Shown: positions 16,055-25,257 of the stretch, piece by piece
Numbering within the stretch: the first letter of the stretch is position 1
Layout of the letters: every line of letters starts with the position of its first letter
Assembly (NCBI RefSeq): GCF_001815905.1
Contig: NZ_KV823248.1
Location: 1-50,584 of the forward strand
Length of the DNA: 50,584 bases
Source of the DNA: Brevibacterium sp. HMSC07C04
GTDB lineage: Bacteria; Actinomycetota; Actinomycetes; Actinomycetales; Brevibacteriaceae
Direction: 5' to 3'
Translations under genes and position numbers: made by a program
The notes under the pieces: generated by a model
The model's database searches: none
Told to the model about the DNA's origin: nothing
The model's input: only the letters and a program-made list of their open reading frames with translations

Positions 16055-19000
16055 TGTCGGCCTCCGTTCTTCTGGTCTGTTTTCTTCTGTTCGGCGATTC
16101 CCAGGCGCCTTCCGCCCCGCAGACGCTGCGCGGCTGTCGGCCTCTGTGCGCGAACTGCCTCAAGCGGACCGGAAAGCTCACCGTGGACCATTTCATCGGT
16201 GCGTTCGCGGGTGCGCTCGAAGTCGACATCGCGGTGCATGCGCCCACCGGCGAGGATGTCCGAGCCAGCAGGCGTAAAGGCCGAATCGGAGGTTCCGAGC
16301 AGGTTGAACGACACGAGAATCAGTCCGACCACGGCCAGGTAGACGCCCACGTCGAAGATGATCGATGTGGTCCAGTGCTGCCCGGCGAAGTATCCGTGGG
16401 CCGGCTCGAGGAACGAACCGGTCATGCCCAGGTTGAGGAAGCCGGTCAGCACAGCAGTCATGATGCCGCCGCCGATGAGGTACAGCGGCAGACGCGGCGG
16501 TCCGATTGCGCGGTCGCCCGAGGTCGCCATGTAGGCAAGCCCGATGATGGCCGAACCGACCAGCGCGGCAATGAAGCCTCCGCCGGGCTCGTTGTGGCCG
16601 CGCATGAAGATGATGAACGAAGTGATAGCGAGAATCGGTGCTGCAAACTTGAACGTCAAACGCAGCGCAACGAGATTGGGCCAGGCTTCGAATACTGCAC
16701 GGTGGGCGACGGTTCCCTTGGGCCGGACGGCGACCCACGGTTTGCGCGGAACTTCTGCGATTTCAGACGCCGGCGGGTCAATGTAGCGGTCGCGAACCGA
16801 TGACATGACGGCGACAATCGCAATGCCCGCCATGCCGAGCACCGTGAGTTCGCCCAGCGTGTCCAGCGCGCGGAACTCCACGAGGATGGTATTGACGATG
16901 TTGTCCCCGCCGGAGATCTCAGGAGCTTCGTGCAGATACTTCATGGCGATCTCGGAGCGTTCGCGCCGGCCTGACACAAGGAACGTCACGAGCCCCATAG
17001 CGCCGCCGATGATCACTGCGAATACCGCACGACTGAACTGCTTGCGCTTAGGGTAGCGCCAAAAAGTCTTGGGCAGCTTCTGCAGAACAAGCATGAACAC
17101 GATGATCGTCATCGCTTCAACGAGCAGCTGCGTCAGCGTGACATCGGGAGCTCCAAGGGCCATGAGCTGCACTGTGGCAAGAATGCCGACTGCTGAAAGC
17201 GAGATGGTGGCCGTCAGACGCGAACGGGCCATGCAGACCGACAGAACCGCGAACCCGATGACGAGCATGAGGACGACGTCCATCGTGCGGTTGAGGTTCT
17301 TCTGCAGGGGCGGCACTCCCCCGGTGGCATACACGGCGATCGCGCCGCCGTAGACGATGACGGCAACGAGCGTAAACGAAGCGGTGATGTGCGGCAGGGC
17401 TCGTTCAGAGCCGACAAGTCGGTTCAGAGCAACACCGCAGCGACGGAAGACTCCCTGAATGCCGCGCAGAACCTGGGCTGTCGTAATGGGCGGACCCGAT
17501 TTGGCGAAAGCAGCGAACACTCTGCTGCGGAACGCTATGACAACAAGGCCCGCGATGATGATGACGATGCTGGCTGCGAGTTCAAGGTTGAAACCGTGCC
17601 ACATGGACAGGTGAACATCCGCGGGAGCGCCCAGGGCAGAGGCCACACCGGGAGTGAGGAGCGTTTCGAGACTGCCCAGCGAGAACACGAGCGGCACCGA
17701 TACGAGAATCGGCAAGGCCGCAAAAGTGAACATGATGGGATCAGACGAGCTGAGCTCGGACTTGTCAGCTTCCGGCCCGTCAATGAACGCGCCGAAGACA
17801 ACCCGCACGCAGTAGGCGATAGTGAAAATCGATGCGAGAGCCGCCGCGACAAGTGCCGCCACACCCGCGGCAGACCCCGCGGAGAGAAGACCGGTGAAGA
17901 TCGCTTCTTTAGACACAAAGCCCATCAGCGGCGGAATGCCGGCCATGGAAGCCGCACCGACAGCGGTGACGGCGAAGCTGAAAGGAGCGATGCGCACAAG
18001 CTTCGGGATTGAGCCGAAGACCCTGGTGTGTCCGATGTGGTCGATGACGCCGACCATCATGAACAGGCCGGACTTGAACAGCGCATGGGCAACAACGTGC
18101 AGCAGGCCGGCGGTCAGTGCAAGCGGGGTGCCAACACCCACTGCCGCCACAATGAGTCCCAACTGGCTGACTGTGGAAAACGCCATGAGCTTCTTGACAT
18201 CGTCCTGCGTCAGCGCCAGCCAGCCGCCTACCGCCACCGTGACAAGGCCCACCGTGGTGAGCAGAACATTCCACACGAGAACATCGTGGAACGCGGGTGA
18301 AAAGCGAAACAGCAGGAAGATACCGGCCTTCACCACGGCGGCGGCATGCAGATAGGCGCTCACCGGTGTGGCGGCCGCCATCGCATCGGGCAGCCAGGCG
18401 TGGAACGGGAACTGAGCGGACTTGGTGAACGCTGCGACCGCCACCAAAACAGCCGCCGTCGGGGCAAGCCACGGAACATTGATCCACGCGCTGGAGGTCA
18501 AAGCCTCAGACACCGAGGTGGTGCCGGTTGCCATAGCGATGAGCGCGACCGCAGCCAGCAGCAGCACCCCACCGAAGAAAGTCATGAACATGGTGCGCAG
18601 AGACGGCGCCCACGCAGCGGGACCCGAACGGGCAATCAGCATGAACGAGGCCAACGACGTGACTTCCCAGCACACGAACAGCAGGAAGAGGTCATCTGCC
18701 AGGACGAGGCCCACCATGGCGAAAGTGAATGTCGCCATCAGCCAGTAGAAGCTTGTAGTGCGCCCCGGCGGGAAGTAGCGAGTTGAATAGAACAGCACGA
18801 CCGCGCCGATGATAAGCGCGATATAGGTGAAGATGACGCCGAGCCCATCAGCCTGCAGCGCGGCACGAGCGCCCAACGACGGAACCCAGGCAACGGACCA
18901 CGACGGGGTCTTCCCGGCCAAGACCGCGGCTGCGGCCGGAGTGAAGACAACCGCGGCGGCTATGTACGCCGCGCCGATGAACCAGCCGGAATTGCGTCCT

Positions 19001-19116
19001 AAGATCCGCGTGATCAGCGGTACGAGAACAACAACCGCACCCAACAGGCCAAGTGTCGATGCGAGTTCCACGTGGGCGCCTTTCATCATCGGCGAATCGG
19101 TAAAGGTCAGAGACAT
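16051..19116 (-). CDS. mrpA: Mrp antiporter subunit A fused to subunit B
   Basis: The largest subunit (1021 aa) of the Mrp cation/proton antiporter, which exports Na+ (or K+) in exchange for protons and supports pH and salt tolerance. Residues about 1-520 are the NuoL-like domain, with FLLFVCWEVTSLASFMLIA and KSAQFPFHAWLPDAMAAATPVSAYLHAA. A NuoJ/MrpA C-terminal region follows (GAPDVTLTQLLVEAMTIIVF). From about 805 to 960 it is a complete MrpB domain (FIIFMRGHNEPGGGFIAAL), separate in Firmicutes. A basic tail ends the protein. The start is uncertain: ATG at 19116 has little ribosome-site support, while the GTG at 19071 has AAAGG upstream and is a good alternative. Confidence 0.94.
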   Translation of the reverse strand: MSLTFTDSPMMKGAHVELASTLGLLGAVVVLVPLITRILGRNSGWFIGAAYIAAAVVFTPAAAAVLAGKTPSWSVAWVPSLGARAALQADGLGVIFTYIALIIGAVVLFYSTRYFPPGRTTSFYWLMATFTFAMVGLVLADDLFLLFVCWEVTSLASFMLIARSGPAAWAPSLRTMFMTFFGGVLLLAAVALIAMATGTTSVSEALTSSAWINVPWLAPTAAVLVAVAAFTKSAQFPFHAWLPDAMAAATPVSAYLHAAAVVKAGIFLLFRFSPAFHDVLVWNVLLTTVGLVTVAVGGWLALTQDDVKKLMAFSTVSQLGLIVAAVGVGTPLALTAGLLHVVAHALFKSGLFMMVGVIDHIGHTRVFGSIPKLVRIAPFSFAVTAVGAASMAGIPPLMGFVSKEAIFTGLLSAGSAAGVAALVAAALASIFTIAYCVRVVFGAFIDGPEADKSELSSSDPIMFTFAALPILVSVPLVFSLGSLETLLTPGVASALGAPADVHLSMWHGFNLELAASIVIIIAGLVVIAFRSRVFAAFAKSGPPITTAQVLRGIQGVFRRCGVALNRLVGSERALPHITASFTLVAVIVYGGAIAVYATGGVPPLQKNLNRTMDVVLMLVIGFAVLSVCMARSRLTATISLSAVGILATVQLMALGAPDVTLTQLLVEAMTIIVFMLVLQKLPKTFWRYPKRKQFSRAVFAVIIGGAMGLVTFLVSGRRERSEIAMKYLHEAPEISGGDNIVNTILVEFRALDTLGELTVLGMAGIAIVAVMSSVRDRYIDPPASEIAEVPRKPWVAVRPKGTVAHRAVFEAWPNLVALRLTFKFAAPILAITSFIIFMRGHNEPGGGFIAALVGSAIIGLAYMATSGDRAIGPPRLPLYLIGGGIMTAVLTGFLNLGMTGSFLEPAHGYFAGQHWTTSIIFDVGVYLAVVGLILVSFNLLGTSDSAFTPAGSDILAGGRMHRDVDFERTRERTDEMVHGELSGPLEAVRAQRPTAAQRLRGGRRLGIAEQKKTDQKNGGRQ

Positions 19117-19215
19117 CCTAGCGGCGGGGGAACTCCATCACCAACCCGGCCAGGACAAACACCGGTCTTCGGGAAGGGTTTCACCGTCGCTGACCCCCTT
19201 CATTCGAGACCGTGT

Positions 19216-20385
19216 TCAAGCGCCCAGGCGAGACTGCCTCTTGCGTTCGGCGGTGACGATCGCGGCGAGCTTCCGCGCATGGGCTGTGGGGGCCGATTCT
19301 GCCGCCCGCTCCCCCGCCGCGCACGAAGCGGCCGTGACTGCCGCCCAGTCAGCGGTCAGAGCTTCGAGAGTGGCAGCCAGTCCCGCGGCATCCGTCGAAG
19401 AGGCGAGGACCGCCGCGTCTGCAAATTCCTCCGCAAGAACAGGATCACTCACAACAATTCCGCGAGATGCGGCACAGGCTTCGACCATGACCATCGGCTG
19501 GTTGTCAAAGCCCAGTGAAGTCTGCACAGCCAGGTGACTGCGCAGCAGAAGCTGCTCGACCTGTTCTTGAGGGATCGAGCCGATGCACCGAACGTTTACC
19601 GGGTGCCGAGCCAGGTCACCACCGGCGATTTCCAACAGAACCGGCACCTGCCGATCCAAAAGAATCTGCATGGCTTCCAGCGCAACTTCCAACCGCTTTT
19701 CGGGGGCAAAGCGACCAATCCATGCCAGACGCAGCGGAACTGAACGAGGCAGCGGCTGCGGTTGAGCTGTTCGCTTGGACGCATTTGACAGGACCACAAC
19801 GTTCTGCGCGCCCGCGGCACGCAGCTTCTGAGCCTGATGTCCTGACGGCGAGAGCACAACATCAGCACGTCGAGCCATGGCCAGCGTCATCGACCGCAGC
19901 GCTGAATCAGCTGGACGGTCGGAAAGTTTCGCACGTGGGGCCTTCTGCCGAGTGAAGAGTCTGTAGAGACCGCGCAGGGCAGGTGCGGCCGGACCAGCGG
20001 CTTTCGGTGCACGCCAAAAAAAGGTGTGCACCGTGTGCAGGGTGACTATCCCCATCGCCGAGGCAGTTGTGACCGCTGCCGCGGCAAGACCGAATTCCGA
20101 ATGCACAACAACCGCGTCCGGTGCGGCTGCTGCCAGTGTGCGCCGCATCCAGCGCTCCAACCCCCGGCCGAAGCGAAAGACCGGCAGTCCCGCGCCGGGA
20201 ACGCGAACAGTGCCCGGCGGGTTTATGACTTCAACGGAGGGCAGATCTGCCACCAGCCGTGCACGCGGTGCCATAACAGCCACGCTGTGCCCGGCGTCGT
20301 GCAGGGCTTTGGCCTGCGCAACAAAGGCTGTCTGCGCGCCGCCCACATAATCCAGGTCGTAGTCACACACCAACAGGAATTTCAT
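19216..20385 (-). CDS. Glycosyltransferase family 4-like protein
   Basis: A GT-B fold glycosyltransferase of 389 aa. The N-terminal acceptor-domain loop is VGGAQTAFVAQAKAL (about 14-28). The C-terminal donor domain begins at about residue 210 (RLAWIGRFAPEKRLEVALEA). The E-x7-E motif appears as D-x7-E in GFDNQPMVMVEA, a conservative change of the first acidic residue. It probably adds a sugar to a lipid or cell-wall polymer at the inner membrane face; donor and acceptor are unknown. It sits alone between rsfS and the Mrp operon on the same strand, about 100 bp from each. The Ala-rich C-terminus is unremarkable. Confidence 0.87.
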   Translation of the reverse strand: MKFLLVCDYDLDYVGGAQTAFVAQAKALHDAGHSVAVMAPRARLVADLPSVEVINPPGTVRVPGAGLPVFRFGRGLERWMRRTLAAAAPDAVVVHSEFGLAAAAVTTASAMGIVTLHTVHTFFWRAPKAAGPAAPALRGLYRLFTRQKAPRAKLSDRPADSALRSMTLAMARRADVVLSPSGHQAQKLRAAGAQNVVVLSNASKRTAQPQPLPRSVPLRLAWIGRFAPEKRLEVALEAMQILLDRQVPVLLEIAGGDLARHPVNVRCIGSIPQEQVEQLLLRSHLAVQTSLGFDNQPMVMVEACAASRGIVVSDPVLAEEFADAAVLASSTDAAGLAATLEALTADWAAVTAASCAAGERAAESAPTAHARKLAAIVTAERKRQSRLGA

Positions 20386-20482
20386 GAAACCGCCGATCTC
20401 AAAGCATCAGAGGCTGCCGAAGGTGCGTCGCACACGGCACTGCCCTGTGAGGCCGGGCCCGCGTGCGCACACGCGCAGCGGA

Positions 20483-20863
20483 TCACTGTGAAGGCTGGGC
20501 TTCGAATTCGGGGAGTTCAATAGCTTCGCAGTCGCCCCACAGTTTGTCGAGACCGTAGTATTCCCTGTCGTCTTCGTGGAAGACATGCACAGTGATGTCA
20601 CCGTAGTCGACAAGCACCCAACGATTCTCTCCCGTGCCCTCGCGCCGAATCGGCTTGACCTGGTGCTTGCGCAACAGCTGCTCTTCGATGTTGTCAACGA
20701 CAGCGTGGACCTGCCGCTCGTTCGATGCTGATGCGATGACAAAGGCATCTGTGAGCACCAGATTGTCTGCGACGTCGATTGCGGTGATATCGGCTGCGAG
20801 TCGGTCGGATGCTGCTTGAGCTGCCGTGCGGGCCAGCTCTTTTGCCGTGTCAGTTGCGGGCAC
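20483..20863 (-). CDS. rsfS: Ribosome silencing factor RsfS
   Basis: A 126-residue Iojap/RsfS protein that binds uL14 on the large ribosomal subunit and blocks subunit joining when nutrients fall. The signature is seen as DAFVIASASNERQVHAVVDNIEE and, near the end, WVLVDYGDITVHVFHEDDREYYGLDKLWGD. The GTG start at 20863 has AAAGG upstream. It follows the low-complexity gene by 14 bp, in the conserved nadD-(spacer gene)-rsfS order of Actinomycetota. Confidence 0.95.
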   Translation of the reverse strand: MPATDTAKELARTAAQAASDRLAADITAIDVADNLVLTDAFVIASASNERQVHAVVDNIEEQLLRKHQVKPIRREGTGENRWVLVDYGDITVHVFHEDDREYYGLDKLWGDCEAIELPEFEAQPSQ

Positions 20864-20877
20864 TGTGACCTTTCTGT

Positions 20878-21990
20878 TCAGAAGAGCATGATGAGGGCGA
20901 CGATGATCAGGACGATGGCCACAAGGCCGCCGACCCCGAGGACAATATAGGGAAGCACAGAGGGGCGGTCGCCGACGAGGATTTCTCCGTCTCCGTATGT
21001 GACATCGCGGGCTTTCATGGGTCCAACCGGCGGGTTGTCGACCTCTTCGCCTTCGTCTGCCTGCAGAGTTTGGCTTTCTTCCGGCGAGATCTTCACCGAT
21101 TCAAGCGGCATTGTCGCAGGACCCGAAGCCTCGTTGCGGAAGTCAGGGCTCGGCTGCTGTTTTTCAGTCGACGGCTGGTAGTTGACCCGTGTGCTGGTGC
21201 CGAGTGTGCTGGTGCCGAGATTCGCGATGTCCTTGGTCGCGGAGCCAGCAGTCGGAGCCGACGCGGCCGATACGACGGTGATTCCCGGATTGGTGGGCTT
21301 GACTACCGGTGCGCGGCGTTCGCGCGGCTTGCTCGCTGCCTGCCTGCGCGCCACCCAGTCGTCGGCCTTCGGGCTTTCGTTGGCCCTGTCAACAGCTCCG
21401 GAAATCTTCGGAGCTGTTTCGCCAAGCCGGTGAGCTTCTGCACTGGAGCTCGGCGCGTAGGCCCGAGTGACCGCTGGACTAGACGGTGCGACCGACGCGG
21501 GGGTCGTCCTCACCACGGGAGCCGAACCTTTGTCAGAGTATGCGCCCGGCTGCGGCTGTGCCGCCGGTTCTGCAAATGATGAGGTGTTAGTCCGCAGGCC
21601 CTGATCAGCATCGTCCTGATCTGCATAGACCGGTGTGGGGTTCAGCCCGTGATCGATCATGTACTGGCGGCGCTCGGCGCGCGTTTGGAAGTGCTGATCT
21701 TCGTGCTGGCCGAAGCGAGCCTCTGGAAGAGACGGAGCCTCGCTGCGTGCGGGCGCCGTGCCGGTGGTGGGCGTGCTGCCGCCCGCCCGCCAATTCGATT
21801 CGCGTTCGGAGTAGGGAGTCTCTGAGGCAGCGGACGCCTGCGGTTTGACGGTCAGCTTGGCAGGAGCCTGATAATCGCTACTATAGTCGTCATCTGGGAC
21901 TTCCGCAGAGTGCTGTGCAGCAGCTTCAGCTTCCGCGGCACGACGTTCGGCTTCTCGCCGTTCGCGTCGGGTTAGGTACTGCTCAGCCAA
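20878..21990 (-). CDS. Low-complexity, C-terminally membrane-anchored protein
   Basis: A 370-residue protein of unknown function. It starts with TTG at 21990, chosen because AGGAG lies 6 nt upstream; an ORF extension to 22071 lies inside nadD. It overlaps the end of nadD by 8 nt. The N-terminus is a charged helix ([12 protein letters not shown], Ala/Glu-rich after it). A related charged motif ([13 protein letters not shown]) recurs near residue 105. The middle is disordered, rich in Ala, Ser, Pro and Thr. One helix closes the protein (about residues 345-370), so it is tail-anchored with its bulk in the cytoplasm. Proteins of this kind between nadD and rsfS are recurrent in Micrococcales, but I know of no function. 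Confidence 0.75.
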   Translation of the reverse strand: MAEQYLTRRERREAERRAAEAEAAAQHSAEVPDDDYSSDYQAPAKLTVKPQASAASETPYSERESNWRAGGSTPTTGTAPARSEAPSLPEARFGQHEDQHFQTRAERRQYMIDHGLNPTPVYADQDDADQGLRTNTSSFAEPAAQPQPGAYSDKGSAPVVRTTPASVAPSSPAVTRAYAPSSSAEAHRLGETAPKISGAVDRANESPKADDWVARRQAASKPRERRAPVVKPTNPGITVVSAASAPTAGSATKDIANLGTSTLGTSTRVNYQPSTEKQQPSPDFRNEASGPATMPLESVKISPEESQTLQADEGEEVDNPPVGPMKARDVTYGDGEILVGDRPSVLPYIVLGVGGLVAIVLIIVALIMLF

Positions 21991-22591
21991 TTTCGCTCCT
22001 GTAGAGGTTGTGTTTTGCAATGTACTGCACGACGCCATCGGGAACGAGGTACCACACCGGGAAATCGTCACGAACCCGGTCGCGACAGTCAGTTGACGAG
22101 ATTGCCAGAGCGGGAATCTGCAAGAGGCTCACGCCGTCCTTGGGCAGACCCTCTGACGACAGTTCGTGGCCCGGCCGACTGACGCCGACGAAATGGGCAA
22201 GTTCGAAAAGCTCGTCGACTTCTTTCCATGACAGGATCTGTGCAAGTGCATCGGCTCCCGTAATGAAGAACATCTCGGTGCCTTCACCGAGCTTCTCAGC
22301 GAGATCGCGCAGCGTGTCGATGGTGTAGGTGTTTCCTGGACGATCAACGTCAACACGGGAAACGGTGAAGCGCGGGTTGGACGCCGTGGCAATCACGGTC
22401 ATGAGGTAGCGGTGCTCGGCATCGCTGACGTTTCGGCCGGTCTTCTGCCACGGGCGGCCAGTGGGGACGAAGATCACTTCGTCCAACCCGAACCGTGCCG
22501 CCACTTCGCTGGCGGCGACCAGGTGGCCGTTGTGGATGGGGTCAAATGTACCGCCCATCACCCCGACCCTGCGCGCTTCGTGGTTCATCAT
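21983..22591 (-). CDS. nadD: Nicotinate-nucleotide adenylyltransferase
   Basis: Transfers AMP from ATP to nicotinate mononucleotide, making deamido-NAD in NAD synthesis. It is 202 aa. The nucleotidyltransferase signature [11 protein letters not shown] is at about residues 13-23 and the ISSTDCR motif near the C-terminus corresponds to ISSTxIR. The start at 22591 shares its A with the stop codon of the 50-residue gene upstream (TGATG), so translation is coupled; a second ATG follows directly. There is no Shine-Dalgarno sequence, which fits reinitiation. A longer in-frame ORF upstream to 23233 is a shadow of proA. Confidence 0.95.
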   Translation of the reverse strand: MMNHEARRVGVMGGTFDPIHNGHLVAASEVAARFGLDEVIFVPTGRPWQKTGRNVSDAEHRYLMTVIATASNPRFTVSRVDVDRPGNTYTIDTLRDLAEKLGEGTEMFFITGADALAQILSWKEVDELFELAHFVGVSRPGHELSSEGLPKDGVSLLQIPALAISSTDCRDRVRDDFPVWYLVPDGVVQYIAKHNLYRSEIG

Positions 22592-22743
22592 CAGTGGCGG
22601 TAGGAGATGCCCTTCCAACTGAGGGCGATGATGCCCGTGAACAACAGGATGCTCAGAGCGGTCACTCCGTACCAGATGGGCTCCATGGGAAGTTCGGCCC
22701 CTTCGTGCGCGTGTTCTGCAGCGGTAATGAGAATCTCGTTCAC
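22591..22743 (-). CDS. 50-residue single-helix membrane microprotein
   Basis: A small gene starting with GTG at 22743 after GGAGAAAAA and ending with TGA that overlaps the nadD ATG. The product has a short acidic, His-containing N-terminus ([12 protein letters not shown]), one membrane helix (about residues 24-43, [20 protein letters not shown]) and the basic end KGISYRH. Good ribosome site, hydrophobicity pattern and stop/start overlap with nadD all support it as real. It lies 83 bp after proA. Function is unknown; the coupling suggests coexpression with nadD rather than a shared function. Confidence 0.78.
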   Translation of the reverse strand: MNEILITAAEHAHEGAELPMEPIWYGVTALSILLFTGIIALSWKGISYRH

Positions 22744-22826
22744 TTTTTCTCCTATAGGTAGGTGTACAGGGTCTGTTTGGGCACCACTTTACCCGTTGGC
22801 ACGCGGTGCCGCTCGGCGTGTCGGGG

Positions 22827-24116
22827 TCAGCTGCGAATCTGCCCCGAACCGCGCATGACCCACTTAGAGGTGGTGAGCTCCGCAATGCCCATGGGCCCAC
22901 GGGCATGGAGCTTCTGCGTAGAGATTCCGACCTCTGCTCCCAAACCGAACTCACCGCCGTCAGTGAATCTGGTAGACACATTGACTCCGACGACAGCGGA
23001 GTCGATTGCGTCAACGAAGACATCGGCATTGGCGATCGTGTTTGTGACGATGACGTCGGTGTGACCGGTTGAATAAGCCCGGATGTGCTCGATCGCCTCG
23101 TCGACGTCGGCCACAATGCGCACGGCGATCTCGAGGTCGTGATATTCCTTTGCCCAGTCGCGCCGGGTGACGCGGCGGATCCGGACGCCCTCTGGCGCGC
23201 ATTCGGCGACATCAGAGCCGCCGTGGATGGCAACCCCCGCCTCGTTCAGGCGATACAGGATCTTCGGAAGCACACGACGGGCGGCCTTTTCGTGCACCAA
23301 CAGCGTCTCCAGGGCATTGCACACGCTCGGTCGGTGGGTTTTCGCGTTGAGGACCAGGTCAGAGGCCATGCGCACACCCGCCGACGAGTCAATGAACATG
23401 TGAGTGTTCCCGGCGCCGGTTTCGATGACTGGCACGATCGAGTCGTGCACGACCCGCTGGATGAGATCGGGACCACCCCGCGGAATGAGCAGGTCGACGT
23501 AGTCGCGTGCTTTCATCAGCACCGCGGCGCCGTCACGGCCCCACGAGTCAATACTCGAGACTGTGTCTTTCGGCAGCCCCGCCGAAGCCACCGCTCTGCG
23601 CAGCAGTTCCACGAGGAGGGTATTGGCAGAAATCGCGGCCGAACCTCCGCGCAGGACCACCGCATTGCCCGCTTTGATTGCCAGAGCCGCAATGTCGACC
23701 GTGACATTGGGCCGAGCTTCGTAGATCGCGCCGATCACGCCCATGGGAACGCGCTTCTGCATGAGCTCAATGCCGTTCGGCAGAGTTCGACCGCTGATCA
23801 AGCTGCCGACCGGGTCCGACAGACCGATCACGTGCCGAACAGCTGCGGCAATGCTGCGCACCCGCTGCTCGTTCAGTTCAAGCCGGTCAAGCAGCGAATC
23901 GGACAAGCCGCGCTTCTTCCCCGTTTCGATGTCTTCCGCACTTGCCGCGACGATATCGTCGATGTTGTCTTCCAAGATCCGGGCTATCGCTTCGAGGGCC
24001 GCGTTCTTGTCTGCTGTAGACGCGGTCGACACAACAGCCGAGGCATTCTTGGCGGCCGCGGCGACGCGGGTGACTGCCCGCTCAGTTTTGCGGTCGATCT
24101 CAGGGGTTTCCGTCAT
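22827..24116 (-). CDS. proA: Gamma-glutamyl phosphate reductase
   Basis: The second enzyme of proline synthesis, 429 aa, reducing glutamyl-5-phosphate to glutamate semialdehyde with NADPH. It has the aldehyde-dehydrogenase fold, with the catalytic cysteine Cys266 in [13 protein letters not shown]. Upstream are the cofactor-binding features EARPNVTVD and VLRGGSAA, and IPRGG later. It starts 1 bp after proB ends, so the two are cotranslated. It is intact and of normal length. Confidence 0.97.
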   Translation of the reverse strand: MTETPEIDRKTERAVTRVAAAAKNASAVVSTASTADKNAALEAIARILEDNIDDIVAASAEDIETGKKRGLSDSLLDRLELNEQRVRSIAAAVRHVIGLSDPVGSLISGRTLPNGIELMQKRVPMGVIGAIYEARPNVTVDIAALAIKAGNAVVLRGGSAAISANTLLVELLRRAVASAGLPKDTVSSIDSWGRDGAAVLMKARDYVDLLIPRGGPDLIQRVVHDSIVPVIETGAGNTHMFIDSSAGVRMASDLVLNAKTHRPSVCNALETLLVHEKAARRVLPKILYRLNEAGVAIHGGSDVAECAPEGVRIRRVTRRDWAKEYHDLEIAVRIVADVDEAIEHIRAYSTGHTDVIVTNTIANADVFVDAIDSAVVGVNVSTRFTDGGEFGLGAEVGISTQKLHARGPMGIAELTTSKWVMRGSGQIRS

Positions 24117-24117
24117 G

Positions 24118-25254
24118 TCACACTGTCCCGTTCTTTGTCAACATCATGTCGTTTCGGTGAACGACTTCTCTTTGGAACGATACGCCGAAGCGGCGACCGA
24201 GTTCACTTTTGCTCAGGCCGAACATCTGAGGGAGTTCGTCCGCACTGAAGTTTGGAAGACCGCGGGCCAGTCGAGTGCCGCGCGGGTCGACGATGTCCAC
24301 TGGCTCCCCCGCTTCAAAGCGGCCGGACACATCCACAACACCCGCGGCAAGCAGAGAGCTTCCGCCCTCGGTGAGGGCTTTCGCTGCACCAGCGTCAACG
24401 CGAATGGATCCGGCGGGCTCAGCAAGGTGTGCAAGCCACAGCAGCCGTGTCTGCCGTCTGGAATGGGTGGGACCAAAGTACGTTCCGACGTCCTGACCGC
24501 GAACCGCGGAGACGGCAAGGTCGAAGGACGTGAGGACGCTGGGGATGCCTGAATCTGCTGCGATCACTGCCGCCTGGACTTTTGTCGCCATGCCTCCTGT
24601 GCCGACAGCACTGCCGCTGCCACCTATTGTGAGCGAGGAGAGGTCGTCAGGACCGGCGACGAACGGTATCCGCACCGCCGACGGGTCTTCCGGGGGTGCC
24701 GACAGCAGGGACGGCACATCGGACAGCAGAACGAGCGCTTCGGCGTGAGCCATCTGCGCGACGAGAGCGGCAAGCCTGTCGTTGTCTCCGAAGCGAAGTT
24801 CGTCCGTTGCCACAGCGTCGTTTTCGTTCACAATCGGCAGAATGTTCATCGCCAGAAGACGGTTGATGGTGTTCTGGGCATTGCGATACGTGGAGCGGCG
24901 CACCATGTCATCGACTGTCAGGAGAACCTGTGCCGTCACCACTGCGTGCGCTGCGAGCTCTTCCGTATAGGCGGTCATGAGCAGACTCTGGCCGACAGCG
25001 GCCGCTGCCTGCAGGGTCGGGAGGTCCGAAGGGCGCTGATCGATTGGCATGGGACCAAGTCCTGTTGCGACCGCCCCGGAGGTTACGAGAATGACGTTCT
25101 TGCCGTCGTCGTGCAGCTTGCCGATGATCTCCGTCAGTTCGACGAGCCGATCGCGATTGAGTCCCCGTTCATCAGTAATCGACGATGAACCGACCTTGAC
25201 GACGATTGTTTCGGCACGACGGACGGAGTCGCGCACTGCGGCTGCATCAGTCAC
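24118..25254 (-). CDS. proB: Glutamate 5-kinase
   Basis: The first and normally feedback-controlled enzyme of proline synthesis, 378 aa. The amino-acid-kinase domain shows IVVKVGSSSIT, VTSGAVATGLGP and VNENDAVAT with FGDND. A C-terminal PUA domain begins near residue 285 (AGSIRVDAGAAKAL). The GTG start at 25254 has only a weak ribosome site, but lies 3 bp after obgE, so reinitiation is likely. A PUA domain suggests proline inhibition as in other bacteria, but this was not tested. Confidence 0.96.
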   Translation of the reverse strand: MTDAAAVRDSVRRAETIVVKVGSSSITDERGLNRDRLVELTEIIGKLHDDGKNVILVTSGAVATGLGPMPIDQRPSDLPTLQAAAAVGQSLLMTAYTEELAAHAVVTAQVLLTVDDMVRRSTYRNAQNTINRLLAMNILPIVNENDAVATDELRFGDNDRLAALVAQMAHAEALVLLSDVPSLLSAPPEDPSAVRIPFVAGPDDLSSLTIGGSGSAVGTGGMATKVQAAVIAADSGIPSVLTSFDLAVSAVRGQDVGTYFGPTHSRRQTRLLWLAHLAEPAGSIRVDAGAAKALTEGGSSLLAAGVVDVSGRFEAGEPVDIVDPRGTRLARGLPNFSADELPQMFGLSKSELGRRFGVSFQREVVHRNDMMLTKNGTV

Positions 25255-25257
25255 CGG

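Noticed and set aside
22592..23233. N-terminal extension of nadD up to 23233
   Set aside because: The extra residues are a shifted-frame reading of proA and the small gene; homologues start just before the [11 protein letters not shown] motif.
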